From NCBI GenBank assembly GCA_032158295.1, contig CM063261.1:4340001-4404000 (forward strand): 64,000 nucleotides of DNA. Reading direction: 5' to 3'. This DNA comes from Pycnopodia helianthoides (lineage: Eukaryota; Echinodermata; Asteroidea; Forcipulatida; Asteriidae). This document shows positions 37,331 to 49,278 of the stretch, one piece after another. Both the position numbers and the translations under genes were made by a program. How positions within the stretch are numbered: position 1 is the first letter of the stretch; every line of letters begins with the position of its first letter. Below the pieces are notes generated by a model that worked only from the letters and a program-made list of their open reading frames with translations, did not search any database and was not told where the DNA came from.

Positions 37331-39165
37331 ACAAGTTTTCGTTCATTGGTAATGATCTGGGGAAACGAAATTTCTTATTTGAAAGCGGTTTATTTTAAAC
37401 CGTCCAATGTCCCAACAAATTATTACTTCCGTCAAAAATATTACAATGTGAAATTTAAATTATCCCACTGTTTTTGTTAAACCTAAATTAGGCCGATCAA
37501 AGTAAACAGCTAGTCTGTAAAAAACCGTTGATAAATTCCAAAACAATCAATTTAGTCCGTGTCTTATCGTATATCGTAAATACAACCATCTACTGTTTCT
37601 TAAACATTATACTTATAGTTGATAAATTTATGAATGTATCCTTCAAAAGTTCAAAGCTGATTATAGTCAAAGCAAGGATAGCTGACCTTTTAAAGTGAAA
37701 GGAGTGTTGCATTTCTGTTTATTCACAAGGTAAACTCAGTCAAAGCATTCGGCAATTTTTAAAAAGAAAATGTATATGAAGGCTTTCAATGTAATGTGAA
37801 ACTGCAAAAGTAAATGCCTCTAGTTTTAATACTCCAAACATGGAAGAAGGCTTAAACAAAATTTAAGACGTGATTTTACCAAAAGCCGTAGGCGTACTTC
37901 CTCAAAACTTTAGCATGTAACTATAGATCTATAGCTCTTTGGCGTAACCTTGGAGAACGAAATTAGATGTCACATACTTTACCCAAAAATGACTGTAAGA
38001 TTGATCCCCTGAGGGCAGAAACGCTCATGGTTACGTAATGGTTTACTGATAAACCTGGGACACCCAGGGTCCGACTCGCGGTTTGTTTATTGGTGCAAGT
38101 GGCAAAGCAGGCGGATGGTGATGTTTATCCAAGCTCGCTGAACTTTGACCTTACACGAAGCTGTTTTTGTTCTGACTGCTTTTGAGCTTCTGAATGCATT
38201 GCATGCTATTGGGTGGGTTTTTTCACAAAAATTATTTCAATATCTCTTAGGCTCTTCAACGCAAGTCAACAATATTTGGTGATATCTAAACTTTACTTTT
38301 CTTTTCTGTTTCTGTGATGTCAGCATTGCACACTGGAGTCCTCCATTGCATTGAACAATTTGCTTTTTTTCTAAAACAGCCACATACGACTAATTTATAA
38401 TTAGTTAAATTTAAGAGCCACATAGAAAATGTCAAGCATTTTAATGAAGCACCAGAGTACATGAGCTATAACAATCGGACGAAAGCCAAAGTTATTTCAC
38501 GGAATTGTTTTTCGAAAACGCAATGAGAGACCTCCCTTTAACAAATACGTCATCGTAGTTACGGAACATTCAAGAATGCTACATTTTTTCAGACCTTTCT
38601 TTTCCTAATATCTTTCCGGCACTCAATCGATCAAAACACACTTGCTATCCGCATCAAAACAGTCAAGTTTAGATTAATAACGATGGTACTTTAATTAGTT
38701 TGCCACTATCAGTCGTCGTATTCATTCGTGCTTTTTATCTCTGGTCTTTTTATCTCTTGTGTGATTAACCACAGGTGAATAAGCCATCATTAGGGGGTTA
38801 AATAAAATCACCGAGGAGCATTAGTTAAGAATACTAAAGACAACAACCGTAGTTCATTGCACCCCAACTCCTCCGGAGCGCTTTGCTCCATTGACACTCC
38901 AGAGCTTGATAACTGTTTCCTCTGAAAGCAGCGGGAGGCTGCGGGTTACCGGCGGGAGGCTGGCGATTGATGACCGCATCTGCCTGCCAGAACGCCGCCG
39001 CTCGAACTCGTGGAGACTGCAGCAGCGATCAACCCCCGGCGGCTCTTTCCGAGTCCCGTGCTGTCTGTTGGCGGCTGGCAGTTTGTTTTAGAACATCTTC
39101 TATTCTGTGCTTAATTAAACTATATGACATTTTCGAATTACTAAAGAACACGTTGTCTGTCACGA
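37331..39165. other. Intergenic, with GC-rich block at 38870-39095
   Basis: Mostly AT-rich unassigned sequence. The 38870-39095 part is clearly GC-rich (two GCGGGAGGCTG words, CCGCCGCTCG, CCCCCGGCGGC). It could be an unmethylated promoter-like patch or the end of an older element. I see no splice-bounded coding exon in it. Confidence 0.4.
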
Positions 39166-39905
39166 GACGTTTTAGTCCAGAAACAACTAATTTTTTTTTT
39201 TCAATTTATGCTGGATTATATTTTTGTCGTTTGTTCTTATGAACTAATAATGGCCTCATGTTGTTGTCAAAAGAGGGCGATGTTTTAAACACTTATTTTG
39301 ACACTTATTAATTTCATGGAGGAAAACAGTAGTATTTCATATTGGAGTCAGGTTGGAGTTTCTTTTTTTGCGATAAGTCTTGGAATTTATTAATCAGAAA
39401 AGACAGATCATCACAAGGTGTTAAAACGAAACAATCAAACAAATAGGAAATATTACTTTCTGGAAATTTAGCTTTAGCCATCCACCCACTCAAGCCAGCT
39501 TATATTCAAAGGAAAGTTGTTTCAGACTGATACATTTTCAATATGTTTTTGCACATCAGTCCCATTTATTAGATCTCGACAAATATTAATGAGGGGGATA
39601 GGGGTCACACAGCGTTCACTTTTTGCGATATTGATGCCCGGAGTACACGTTCTTTGTTTCAGTGACTTGAAATACTCCTAATGATTAAACCATTGAGAAA
39701 TAAGTAACGGATAATTATTTTAATGAGTCAGAACAACTAGAGGGAGCGGGACAAACGCATGTCGCTTTCAAACCCCAAGTTTAAAACATCGCCCTCTTTT
39801 GACAACACCAAGAGGCCATTATTAGTGAATAAGAACAAACTACAAAGGCATCATTCAGCATAAATTGCAAGGAAAACATTAGTTGTTTCTGGACTAAAAT
39901 CTCTA
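39166..39905. mobile_element. Inverted-repeat (foldback) element, about 740 bp
   Basis: The left arm 39166-39292 (GTTTTAGTCCAGAAACAACTAA to CAAAAGAGGGCGATGTTTTAAA) is matched in reverse complement by 39779-39905 (TTTAAAACATCGCCCTCTTTTG to TTAGTTGTTTCTGGACTAAAA). The arms are about 127 bp and surround a 485-bp non-coding centre. No clear target duplication was found, so the family is open. Confidence 0.75.
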
Positions 39906-42676
39906 TGAACCAACCCTCGTTTTCTTCAATCGTGTCGTGAATCAAGGAACCCTGCAAGAAGCGCATGGATCCACTACTGGACCCGTGGATCAATGCCAAC
40001 AAGCTCAGCCCAGGAACCCTCAGATTCTACGGGTGAGGGCCGCGGACCGATGAAAGGTCCCAATCAGACCCGGAGGACAATGACGACGAACCGGGCAGGT
40101 GAGATCACTGTCTTGCTCCCGACCGTCAAGGATAAACCAGTGAAATAAATGAGATGTTGTTTGATTGATGAGGATCTCTCGGCTTGGCTTAATAGCAGCC
40201 AGCAGGGGGTAGACATCGGAGACGTTTTATTGAATGCTCAGTAACTACCCTTAAATTTAGTCGCCCAGTTTACCGATTTGCTTAATTTTAATGAGTCCTC
40301 TATTTTAACGCAGAAGTCCAAAACCAGTGCCCAATTTCTTAGAGCTGCTTAAGCAGCAACGGAACTATAGGGTAACATTTTAGGAGGGGTGCAAGGGGTG
40401 CACCATTTTTCTAGGGGGCATTCCTCTCAGCAACAAAAAAATGTATTTTCCGTTTGCATTTCTCTGAAACAAGCCCCTTTTCAGCGCTCTTGTCATGTCT
40501 TGTACTATTTTTTAAAAGATGATCCGAAGTGAGTGTAAAAACAAATACATTGCCCGCGTGAATTTGGAAAAATATTGGTTTAAAATATCGAAATGATCAC
40601 GTTAAAAGCTAAAAAATAATAACATTTTACTCAGGAAGTGTTAAATCTCAAAAGTACAGATTTCAAATGGGGGGCACCGGGGGGCACCGTGGGGCACCGG
40701 GGGCACGGACATCAATTGGGGGGGGGGGCACGTAGCCTACACTGTGGCGTAACTAAAGAGGAACGGGTGGGGGGTCGCCACAAAAAGTGGCTAAGCACAA
40801 CAAAATTATGCTTACCAGAATAAGGCTACCATCCAAAATACCAAGTCACTTGCACCATTTCTGACTGGTATCCTGGGTTTATTTATGATTTATGTTTTTG
40901 TTACACACAAAATTTGTAAGCTCTATGAAAATGGGTCCAGCTGTTTCAAACATCCTGCCAGAGGGCGGTCTTTAAAAGTCAGTAGATGCCAGGATGACTT
41001 TGGGTGTTGTCAATAATAGTCTCTGTGCCACTGGTGTGTTGACATTTTTGTTAGTTCGTTGTTAATAAATAGTATTAAAAAAAACTAGTACTGACATAGA
41101 GAACTTTTATTTGTCCTTGTCGTACTAGCCGGGGCGTAGCAAGGGCATTTTCTTTTGAGGCAATTCACCTATATATGTACTGGCATTTCCTTTCGGGATG
41201 GGGAGTGGGAGGGGTAGGGGAGGAGGCGAGTGTATGGAATGTTTGCAGCCTTGCCGATTACCAATTATTCTCAACTATTTCAAGAAAGTCTATTTCGCGC
41301 AGAATGAATTACCACATTAGGCCTATACATAAAGATTTTCAGCTGTCAAAATTACTGAATTTCGATCATTGCAGACTGGACCTCGAATTTTTTTTTTTTT
41401 AAACAACTAATAAAAGTATACGTTTTTTATTTCACGGTTGGACATTTGGAACCATAAGTTATTCTTTTTGTGATTAAGGCCTCGGCCTACTCGAAGAAAA
41501 ACGAAATTAACACCAGACACTCACCGATTCTTCAACTTCGTAAACGACCCTCGGACATTCATCGGGGCACTTTTGACGAGCTCTCAGCGTAGAGCAAGGA
41601 GCTATCAGGCATTACGTGACTTTGATGAACATTTTCCAATTACAAGTTGCAGGCGCGCAGCCGATGACCGATGATGCTACCCGACTCCCCCTTGCATCAC
41701 ACCCCCCCCCCCCTCCAACCTTCTTCGGTTATAGGTTAACCAAGGGTTAACCTTCAGTACACTTATGTTGATCTTCTAGATGTGGTGCAATTTGGGTTCA
41801 GATTTCAGTGTGAACAAGAGACATGGAAACTCATATTTATTTGGATGCTTTCATTGTAAATTAATACTAAAGAAATTAAAACAGAAGATACTCCGTAACA
41901 GAAAGTGATTTGCAAGAAATTTAGAGGAATTATTTGATGTGTTTATGCCTATACGAACTGTGCGGTCAAACTTGGATATCAATTAGGTTTGAGCGATGCA
42001 TGCCGGCCCTTACTGTGTGAAGCACACATTTTACTATATTCTTTTGAAAGGCAAAATACAGAGAGGAGACAAAAAGTGTCTTGACCGGATCACCAGTTTT
42101 TCAATGGTAAATGCAAATGGGGCAAGTGGTCGGGCTTCGCTTCCCCTCTGTTTGCTTTTCCTTCACTTTGAGCGCCCTAATCCAAAAGATAAGACCACTG
42201 GGAGGGACGGTTTGACCACCGATTTCCGTACGATGCGCCAACTTGGGTCCCTATAGCAAGCACCGAGTGCTAACAAATCCTGATTACTCCCCCAAAAATG
42301 TTTAAAAGTCTCGTACTGAATTAAATAAGTAGTGAAACGTAGGAAACCTAGGACGCTATGTGGCAGCAGACTTACCAGAAAAAATCCATTTGTTCTCGGC
42401 AATGTGCGCATGCTTAGAACTATGTAAACATTACCTGGTATGGCTGGTGCCATCTAGCGTTCAAAAGTCTCCCATTAACGCCTTTATTTTTTAGCAAGCT
42501 TTTCGGGGGCGAACGATAATAACTTGCCTCCTGCTTAATGTAGGCACACCCCTACACCCAAACTGGTAGTGGTAGACTTGAGTCGTTGATACTGCTTAGC
42601 CTGGCAAGGATTATTGCAAGTCCCACAATTTTCTTCAGAGACTGACAGAGTATGTGCCGCTGTGCCCTCTTGCTTC
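39906..42676. other. Intergenic, repeat fragments
   Basis: It holds repeat G pieces (40329-40360 and inverted at 40775-40938) apparently split by a G-rich insert that includes GGGGCACCGG tandem words at 40667-40730. The remainder is unassigned. Overlapping frames around 42000-42450 on both strands have no domain I recognise. Confidence 0.45.
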
Positions 42677-43570
42677 TAGTTGCGATAATCGTAACCCTCC
42701 ATCCTCCCGACGGTCGCAGACCGGAGGGTTACGAGTCATGCAGTGCAAAAAAGTGGCGAAATTGCAATTTCGACTATTTTTGTCAGACTAGTCACCAGAT
42801 TTGCCCAATTTTTACCACTTTCAAAAAACATGACACACATTCTAAAAACATGGATGTGATCATCAATGTGTCATGAATCCATTCGTATTACTCAAAACAT
42901 CATTGAGAAAATATTTTAAGAAAAAAATACAAAAACTTACCAGAGACTGAGCGAAATTCTCATGATGCGTAGACAATCTCAGGTCCGGTTTTCGAACCTC
43001 GCGATTCGTGACCTAGCAACATCTCGACCAATCAGCGTAAGCGAACTCGTCGTTGAGCGCATTTTGTTGAGTTGCACAATCACAGGATATTCTGAGGAAA
43101 AATTTACAGATTGAGCGCGCATTCTGGAAAGCTGTTCCTGCAATTAATCACCGAAAACTGCAAATGGCGCAAATTCGTTAAATACATTAACTGCGTGCAC
43201 GCACAGTCGCACACGAGACGATCGCCACGCCTACACAACGGTTTGGTTTACGCTGATTGGTTGATTTAGGGGAAGTGCGGTCCATGGACATTTCGGTCAG
43301 TTTCTGGTAAGTTTTTGTTCGGTTTTTTTCAAATAATTTTTCAACGATGTTTAGAGTGTTATGAATGGATTTATTACACATTGAAGATCAAATCCATGTT
43401 CTTAGAATGTGTGTCATGTTTTTTGAAAGTGGTACAAATTGGGCAAATCTGGTGACTAGTCTGACAAAAATAGTCGAAATTGCAATTTCGCCACTTTTTT
43501 GCACTGCATGACTCGTAACCCTCCGGTCTCCGACCGTCGGGAGGATGGAGGGTTACGATTATCGCAACTA
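42677..43570. mobile_element. Complete 894-bp long-TIR element with 9-bp TSD (Mutator-like?)
   Basis: The left end TAGTTGCGATAATCGTAACC is repeated inverted at the right end, and the arms match for about 200 bp (through GTCATGCAGTGCAAAAAAGTGG, AATTGCAATTTCG, CTAGTCACCAGATTTGCCC and ACATGACACACATTCTAA). TCTTGCTTC stands on both sides (42668-42676 and 43571-43579), a perfect 9-bp duplication. The interior about 490 bp has no transposase. Long TIRs with 9-bp duplications are typical of Mutator-like elements, so it is probably a non-autonomous member. Confidence 0.9.
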
Positions 43571-43696
43571 TCTTGCTTCGTGCAGCATTATACGCTCTCA
43601 CCCATTACGTTACAACTAACAAAACTTGATTATTACCAGTCTGCAAATAGGGGGCCGTATCCTGTTATTAAACGGTGATTATACTTCGCCTCCGTC

Positions 43697-43800
43697 GGTT
43701 TCGAATCAACTTGGAATTGCGCCTGCTTCCTGTTAGGGCGCCATCACCAGTCTTGAAAGAATTAGTTCCATTTCCCGCTCAACTTTCTGACCTTCGACCT
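43697..43800. repeat. Left arm of 9.4-kb-spaced inverted repeat
   Basis: It starts GGTTTCGAATCAACTTG and ends TTTCTGACCTTCGACCT. The reverse complement is at 53037-53116, with one indel of about 17 bp and few mismatches. It lies directly beyond the 3' end of the decayed minus-strand gene at 43843. Confidence 0.8.
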
Positions 43801-45076
43801 CTTCTGCAATTACTGCGACGGGCGTCACAACGTGAGTTTTTTTTACAGAGATTGTTTTTTCCCCTTATTTGATAAATACTTTCTTGTCGAGGTTTCAACT
43901 TTGTATTGATCTGTACCTCGATTTTGTAGTCCTTTTGAGGACTCGATCTTCCTATTTGTGTTGTTTGTTGACTTGTTTTTACAGGTATTTCTGGTATTGA
44001 TCTTCAACAATTTTGGGAATCTCACTTGTGAAACCACCCTGGCTTTGTACCACTTGAATCCCTCATCTGTTTCAAATCTATGTGTGACATGCTTCTTCAC
44101 AAGAGGCTTCATATCAGCATCGATTGTCAATGTCACCACCCGGACTCTGTGTAATTAACTGCTTAACATTTTCAGCCTACTCTTCTGGAAAATTAATCTC
44201 CTCTTCTTACTACCATCTGGCTGCTCCTCTTGGACTGAGCATAGAGAAAGGACAGAGAACTGAGAAACTGTAGAGATTAGGGTCTCTAGCTTTCTGCTCA
44301 AGAAGATTCTTCCCGAATTAGACTTTTCTTCTTGTTTCAATCCCTCCACTGCAGCCTCCACTTGTGGTACAGTTTGCAAAAGTCCCAAAAAGATTATGTC
44401 ATTAGATTGATCAATCCTTGCTTTTATCTTTTTCTGCCTGGCCTCTTCCTTCTGCTGATACTTTAATCATAGCTGCTCTGCCTTCTTTTCCTTTATTCTC
44501 CCCTGGCGTTGGTTGAATTCTCTTATGACTCTTTCAACTTCTCTTCTTGATGTATTCAGAATTCTCCTTTCTTCATCTTCACTTTTTGCCTCTACTAACC
44601 ACTCGGAGGTTTTATTATAGGTAAACATTAGGCTTGCTTCTGCTGTAATGGTAGATATGCGTGGTCTTGTGCACAAAAGCTGGTCAAAATAAGCAAATAA
44701 TTGTCTCACAGTATTTATTATGTTTTGCAGTTCCCTGCGTTTCTTTTCTCATGTCTTCAGTTACTTTTGCTGCTTCGTAGCGACCTCGAGAGAGTTGGTC
44801 TGCATACAGCTTCTGGGTCAACTTGGCTAAAGCTGGTAACATGCCACCAAAAATAACTGATGCAGTCTTCATCCTCTTCAGATTCCTTTGTCAAGGACTG
44901 GAACAATACATCATTCTTAATTTTCACCTCTGGGAATGGTCGTATTTCTCCCTTCAGGAAACTATCCAGATCATTGTTCACATCCTTCAAGAATGTTACA
45001 AATTGCCGATACCACTGGTTCATGTCAATTTTATTGATTTGTTTGTTTTCAATTAAATTCCACAGTGGTGTGGTGA

Positions 45077-45077
45077 C

Positions 45078-45122
<45 letters not shown>
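45077..45122. repeat. (TTGA)n microsatellite
   Basis: Eleven or so uninterrupted copies of TTGA. Read on the minus strand it is (TCAA)n directly after AATAAATTAAATC, so it is the tail of the LINE fragment at 45123-45312. Confidence 0.95.
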
Positions 45123-45312
45123 TAATTTATTCGGATAAAAATACAGCAAGAACATGCCAAAAAAAACATACATGTACACAACAACAGGAGAAAAGACAAT
45201 GGAATAATATTAACCAAAAATTAACCAAAAGTAAAATACAGCACAAAATTATCCAAGGATAGCCCCAAAAAGCCAATAACTTAGACATATTTCCATTGGG
45301 GTCCTTAAATGA
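45123..45312 (-). mobile_element. 5'-truncated LINE tail inserted in the pseudogene
   Basis: On the minus strand the sequence is T-rich 3'-UTR-like, passes AATAAATTAAATC and ends in a (TCAA)n tail. It interrupts the pseudogene between VAGIGRHL and VTTPLWNLIE, two blocks that are normally near one another. A very similar tail type (GAATAAAG..., then CAATCAATCAATC) is on the plus strand at 63600-63680. Confidence 0.6.
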
Positions 45313-46640
45313 CAAGTTTACAAATGACGCCCAATGCCTGCTACAAAAAAAGGCTGACTCAAGTCATGCAGAACCCAGGAAGCCCTACCATCCTTCTCAA
45401 GAAATCTCACCATGTGTGGTTGCAACCAGTATATTGCAGCTGCATTATGGAATAAAATGTTAAACCGGTTGCCATGAAATGGGGTGAGTGGAAGACACCT
45501 GTAACCATTTTCTTTTAGCAGCTCACCAACTTCAACTATGAATCTTCAATGACAACTTGTCTTTGCATCTCCCCTGCAAAGACCTTACATGTTGTTCGTA
45601 TGGTCCTGCTTATTGCAGATTCTGATGCTTTACGGAATCGTGGATCCTTGATAGGCACCGCTGCTGCAGATCCAAAATGTAATGACTCCATTTCTTTAGC
45701 TGCTGTGTTGACAGTCTCAGCCATATGAACTAATCCATGAAGGCCACATAAAAAGTTATTCATTCTTGTCAGCTGACTTTTCAAATCTTCTGCCAGATTT
45801 TGTGTCTGTGGAGTATTTTCCCTGTTTGCTTCACTCATGGAGCAATAAACTAGATAAGTCTACAATATGGCTTATTTGAATTTTTTCTTCGAGAACATCA
45901 TTTCTATACTCCAACTCGACTTTTTCTTTATGCAACTGTTCCACTTAAGCTCTACTTTCCATTTCAGGTCAACATCAACTTCAATAGATCTCTCCTCCAG
46001 CTTTTTACACTTTGACCTATAATATTATTCTCTTTCTCTCAGTTGATATATTTCTGTTTGCTTTTTAAAGCACCTTCCCTCCAATTCCAGTTTCTCCTGT
46101 CGCTTTACCTTTGTTTCCATTTCTTTGATCAAATCATCTCGCCGTTTCATCTCCTCATCTATTGTCATCTGGATCCCTGTACTTGACGGCAAATCTTCAT
46201 GCAACCTTCTTAGCTCTCCTTTTACAGTAACTTTTTGTGAATGTGATGCTGAAGACATTTGGGGGGGGGAATTCAAATCTGTCCAGATAACAACTCTCCA
46301 ATGCCTTCAGTCCATCCTCTCTACCTTTACTCTTCTTTAATTTCTGTTCTTTTTCCTTAAGTTTCTTAAGTCTCCTCTTAAATTCCTTTATGTCTTCTTG
46401 TTTATATGAATAAGTCTCTGCCAATTCTTTAGCAACATCGTACACAGAGGAGGAATTTAGTCTCTCTAAAAGCTTATTATTAATGGGCAGGGGGTAGGGG
46501 TCGTTCCTGTTGAGCGGCCATATTTATCTCTACTCCTGAAGTTCTTTCTCCAAACTCTTTAAATCATTGACAGTAAGTTCTGTCTGTGTTTGCTGATCAA
46601 ATATTAAAGCTAAACTTAAATTTTTGTTAAACACTTTTGC

Positions 46641-47390
46641 CATTACAGTATTAACTGTATGATAATTTTCCTGTTTTTATGATTACATAATTTAGTTAGC
46701 AACCCTTTGCTATAATGCAAATATACATGTACTCGCCTTATCTTCAAGAGAAAGAGTACTAAGATCATTAACAAAATCTAGGGTGAAACTGTCTTGCTCG
46801 GAATGAAGAGGATGTTGAAGTTGGAACTGTTGTCGTTGTCTGAGTAGTCGGTCCAACTTCATTTAAAATAGAAAGGGAAAAGGGATTAAGAAGCTTTTCT
46901 ACAATTGCAAATGCATAGATGATCAACGGGTGACTTATCACAAGTCTATGTGATGTTGCTGCAGGCAAACAATGCAAGTTGTTGAGTGTCCAGAGACTGT
47001 GACGTTGGAGTTTCAGAAAGTCTTACTCTCTTTGAATCAACTTCTTCATTATCTGATTGAAGATTCTGGTGCCATTCTACATGTAGTTCAGACATTGTGG
47101 GCACTGATGATGGTGATGGGCCTTTTGCCCGGTACTCTTTTTTGAAATTTGTTTCTTGGGTTTCTCCCCAACGCTGACCACACTCCAGCTCAGATGTCCT
47201 GGGAGAGGGTGCAATTCCTGCCTCCTCTTCACTGGTTTCTCCCCAGCACTGACCACACTCCAGCTCAGATGTCCTGGGAGAGGGTGCAATTCCCGCCTCC
47301 TCTTTATCACTTGCTGTTTCTTGCATTGAGAAAAATTTCTATCCAGCACAAATCTGTTTAAAAGTAACAGGGAGTGTGGACACACCATAA
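46641..47390 (-). pseudogene. Possible N-terminal part of the decayed family gene, with 25-residue duplication
   Basis: A 126-codon minus-strand frame (47326-46946) contains two in-frame copies of an acidic 25-residue unit (EEAGIAPSPRTSELECGQ with W/G/E/T following), encoded by a 75-bp tandem duplication at 47161-47304. It then reads into SELHVEWHQNLQSDNEE and KRVRLSETPTSQSLD. It sits directly upstream of, and on the same strand as, the decayed gene. No domain is recognised, so the link is positional only. Confidence 0.35.
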
Positions 47391-47689
47391 ATTTTCTTTA
47401 TAAGAAATAGTTCAAAATTATGTAGACCATTATAAAATCCCAGGGGCTCAAGGTGGAAAAACAGAAAAATTAGAAGAAAAAAAAACAGAAAAAAACTCCC
47501 AAGAGTCCTACGATGATAGGCCTAATTAGTTGATATTTTTAAGTGGAATTTTTTTTTTGAAACTTACTGATTAACTAAAATTCATCTGTTGGTCACTTAA
47601 ATGGACGTTTTTAACAAGTTTTATTTGGTGTAAACACTAAAGCACATCAGCCCTTGCGAACCTTGACCTTAGCATATCAACCTCGTGCA

Positions 47690-48605
47690 GGAACAACATC
47701 CAACTTTTCTTACTCAAAAAGAGATAAGGAATTTACTGATACAAATATATATCTGTAGCATGCTGCCTTTAAGACGAGGTTCGGATAATACAAGGAAAAC
47801 GGGCCAGTCTGGCGAACCTCGTATTACCGTGAGTCGACTGTACCAGGAGCCGACAATGTCCTCGTGGATCATCACTCTCGGGTTTTTATGGACAGACTAG
47901 AATTGATGTTAGACCCGTCTCCTTGCACAGGTGTGCAGAAGATTTGGCCTACGCCCAACAGTGGACTTATTTGCCTCGACCCGGGACCAATAGCAGTCGA
48001 TGCATTCTCGATGACTTGGAAGAGCAAACTAGGGTATGCGTATTCGCCCTTCTGTGTCTTGGTTCAGGTTTTCCGGAAGATATAACGAGAAGATAGATTT
48101 GCTAGTAGTTGCCCCAACTTGGACGACTCGGGTCTGGTACCCTGTGCTTTTGCGGCTGGCAATAGCTCCACCAATTTTACTTCCACAAGGGGATCAGGTA
48201 CTGGCACAGCCCCACTCGGGTCAGGGGCATTCGTTGGCTCAATCCCTGCATCTAGCGGCATGGAGTGCAGGTCAACAATCTCAAGGTACCATGACACAGT
48301 TGGTGGTATTCCAGTGGGATGCTGTGAGGCAGTGGTCCAGCTCATGAAAGGGTCTTTTAACCGTAATCCACCCAAGCCAAAGTATATGGTTACTCAGGAT
48401 GTGGAGTAAGTTCTTGTTTTTGTCTCACAACTAGGGTCGTGGTCTTCCCTTTCCTTAAAAATGTTGACACTGAAAATGGTCCTTCTGTTAGCCTTGGTCA
48501 CAGCAGGGAAGGTGTCTTCACTGGTTCATTTAAATGTACACCATTTGGTGGTGGCACGTCACTCACTGAAATTTGTTCCCTGTCAATTACTGTTCCACTG
48601 AGCAA
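47690..48605 (+). pseudogene. DIRS-like retrotransposon fragment: RNase H end and tyrosine recombinase start
   Basis: Blocks typical of DIRS-type pol appear in order but in shifting frames. They are VPGADNVLVDHHSRVFMDR (47840, the end of RNase H), VDLFAS (47961), AVDAFSMTWKSKLGYAYSPF (frame 2), LLVVAPTWTTRVWYPVLL (48080-48150, another frame), then QLMKGSFNRNPPKPKY (48330-48395), where the tyrosine recombinase begins, and after an in-frame stop SLSLKMLTLKMVLLLALVTA (to about 48550). There are at least three frameshifts and two stops. The catalytic-Arg position seems to be Lys (TAGKVSSL). Upstream RT and downstream recombinase halves are absent. Confidence 0.75.
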
Positions 48606-49278
48606 ACCTGTGAGATTATAACTAGCTTTAAGAGCGCCCTCAAGTTACTGTAGTTGTTTATGTTTACATATGTTTTTTTCAGCCATGTTTCACCATGTTT
48701 TACTGTAACAGTTTTTAACCCAAAAGTTTGTAGTCAAACCAACAGTTTCCAGTTTAAACTTCAGAGCTTATGGACACCTGGTTGTTCTAGAGTCTTGACA
48801 AAGAAGTGAGTACTTTTTCATTTGTGATTTATGATGATATAAGCCCTTATTAAAGCAGGCATTTACTGGATTTCATGTTGAACTTAAAGATTGAGTGCAT
48901 TAACATACAAGAAAATTATCAGCGTTTGCCAGTTTCAAACCAGATTTGAGTAATTAGGGATTTTTTACTAATGATGGACATTACTAAGAACTAAGGAAAG
49001 TTTGATTTGTTTCCTAAGTATTTTCTGGATTATTATGAAGGTTAAAAGAGAGTTTTAAAAACTGCTTTCTTACTGATAAGTGAGCACCATTGATTTAGGA
49101 TGACATGTATTAAGGATCTTTCTTTGTATGTTTATTTACAGTTCCAATTACATTAAAATACGAAAGCAAGATTTCTAGTCAGTTTCAAAACTGTATGCCT
49201 CACTCCTTGATGAGCCACAATATTCAAATTCTATTCTGCTAACCCGGGATCAGAAGGGAGTACGGCACCTGTATCAGA
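48606..49278. other. Non-coding gap between DIRS-like and BEL-like remnants
   Basis: AT-rich sequence with no open frame. An LTR for the BEL-like element would be expected here. I could not see a matching direct repeat downstream of 52882, so no LTR is called. Confidence 0.5.

Larger units (their letters stand above)
43843..46640 (-). pseudogene. Decayed member of an uncharacterised multi-copy family, probably transposon-derived
   Basis: Conserved blocks follow in order on the minus strand, broken by frameshifts: MAKVFNKNLSLALIFD (about 46640); a lysine/glutamate-rich coiled coil (46445-46025); NNFLCGLHGLVHMAETVN (45838-45536); PFHGNRFNILFHNAAAIYW, then LSQPFFVAGI (45535-45320); VTTPLWNLIE (45060); LPALAKLTQKLYADQLSRG (44870); AEASLMFTYNKTSEWL (44709-44467); and near the C terminus HRFETDEGFKWYKARVVSQV (44139-43843), a Tudor-like strand pattern. 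From memory this block order is typical of a large, lineage-expanded protein family in marine invertebrates and fish with no assigned function. Its copy number suggests a mobile origin. A stretch between coiled coil and the NNF block that is normally present seems deleted, and a LINE tail splits the gene. Confidence 0.7.

Noticed and set aside
41500..41700. Possible host exon around a CpG-containing stretch
   Set aside because: A frame reads through but lacks a recognisable domain and convincing splice sites on both sides.
48064..48375. 103-codon minus-strand frame
   Set aside because: Shadow of the plus-strand DIRS-like blocks, which match known retroelement motifs.
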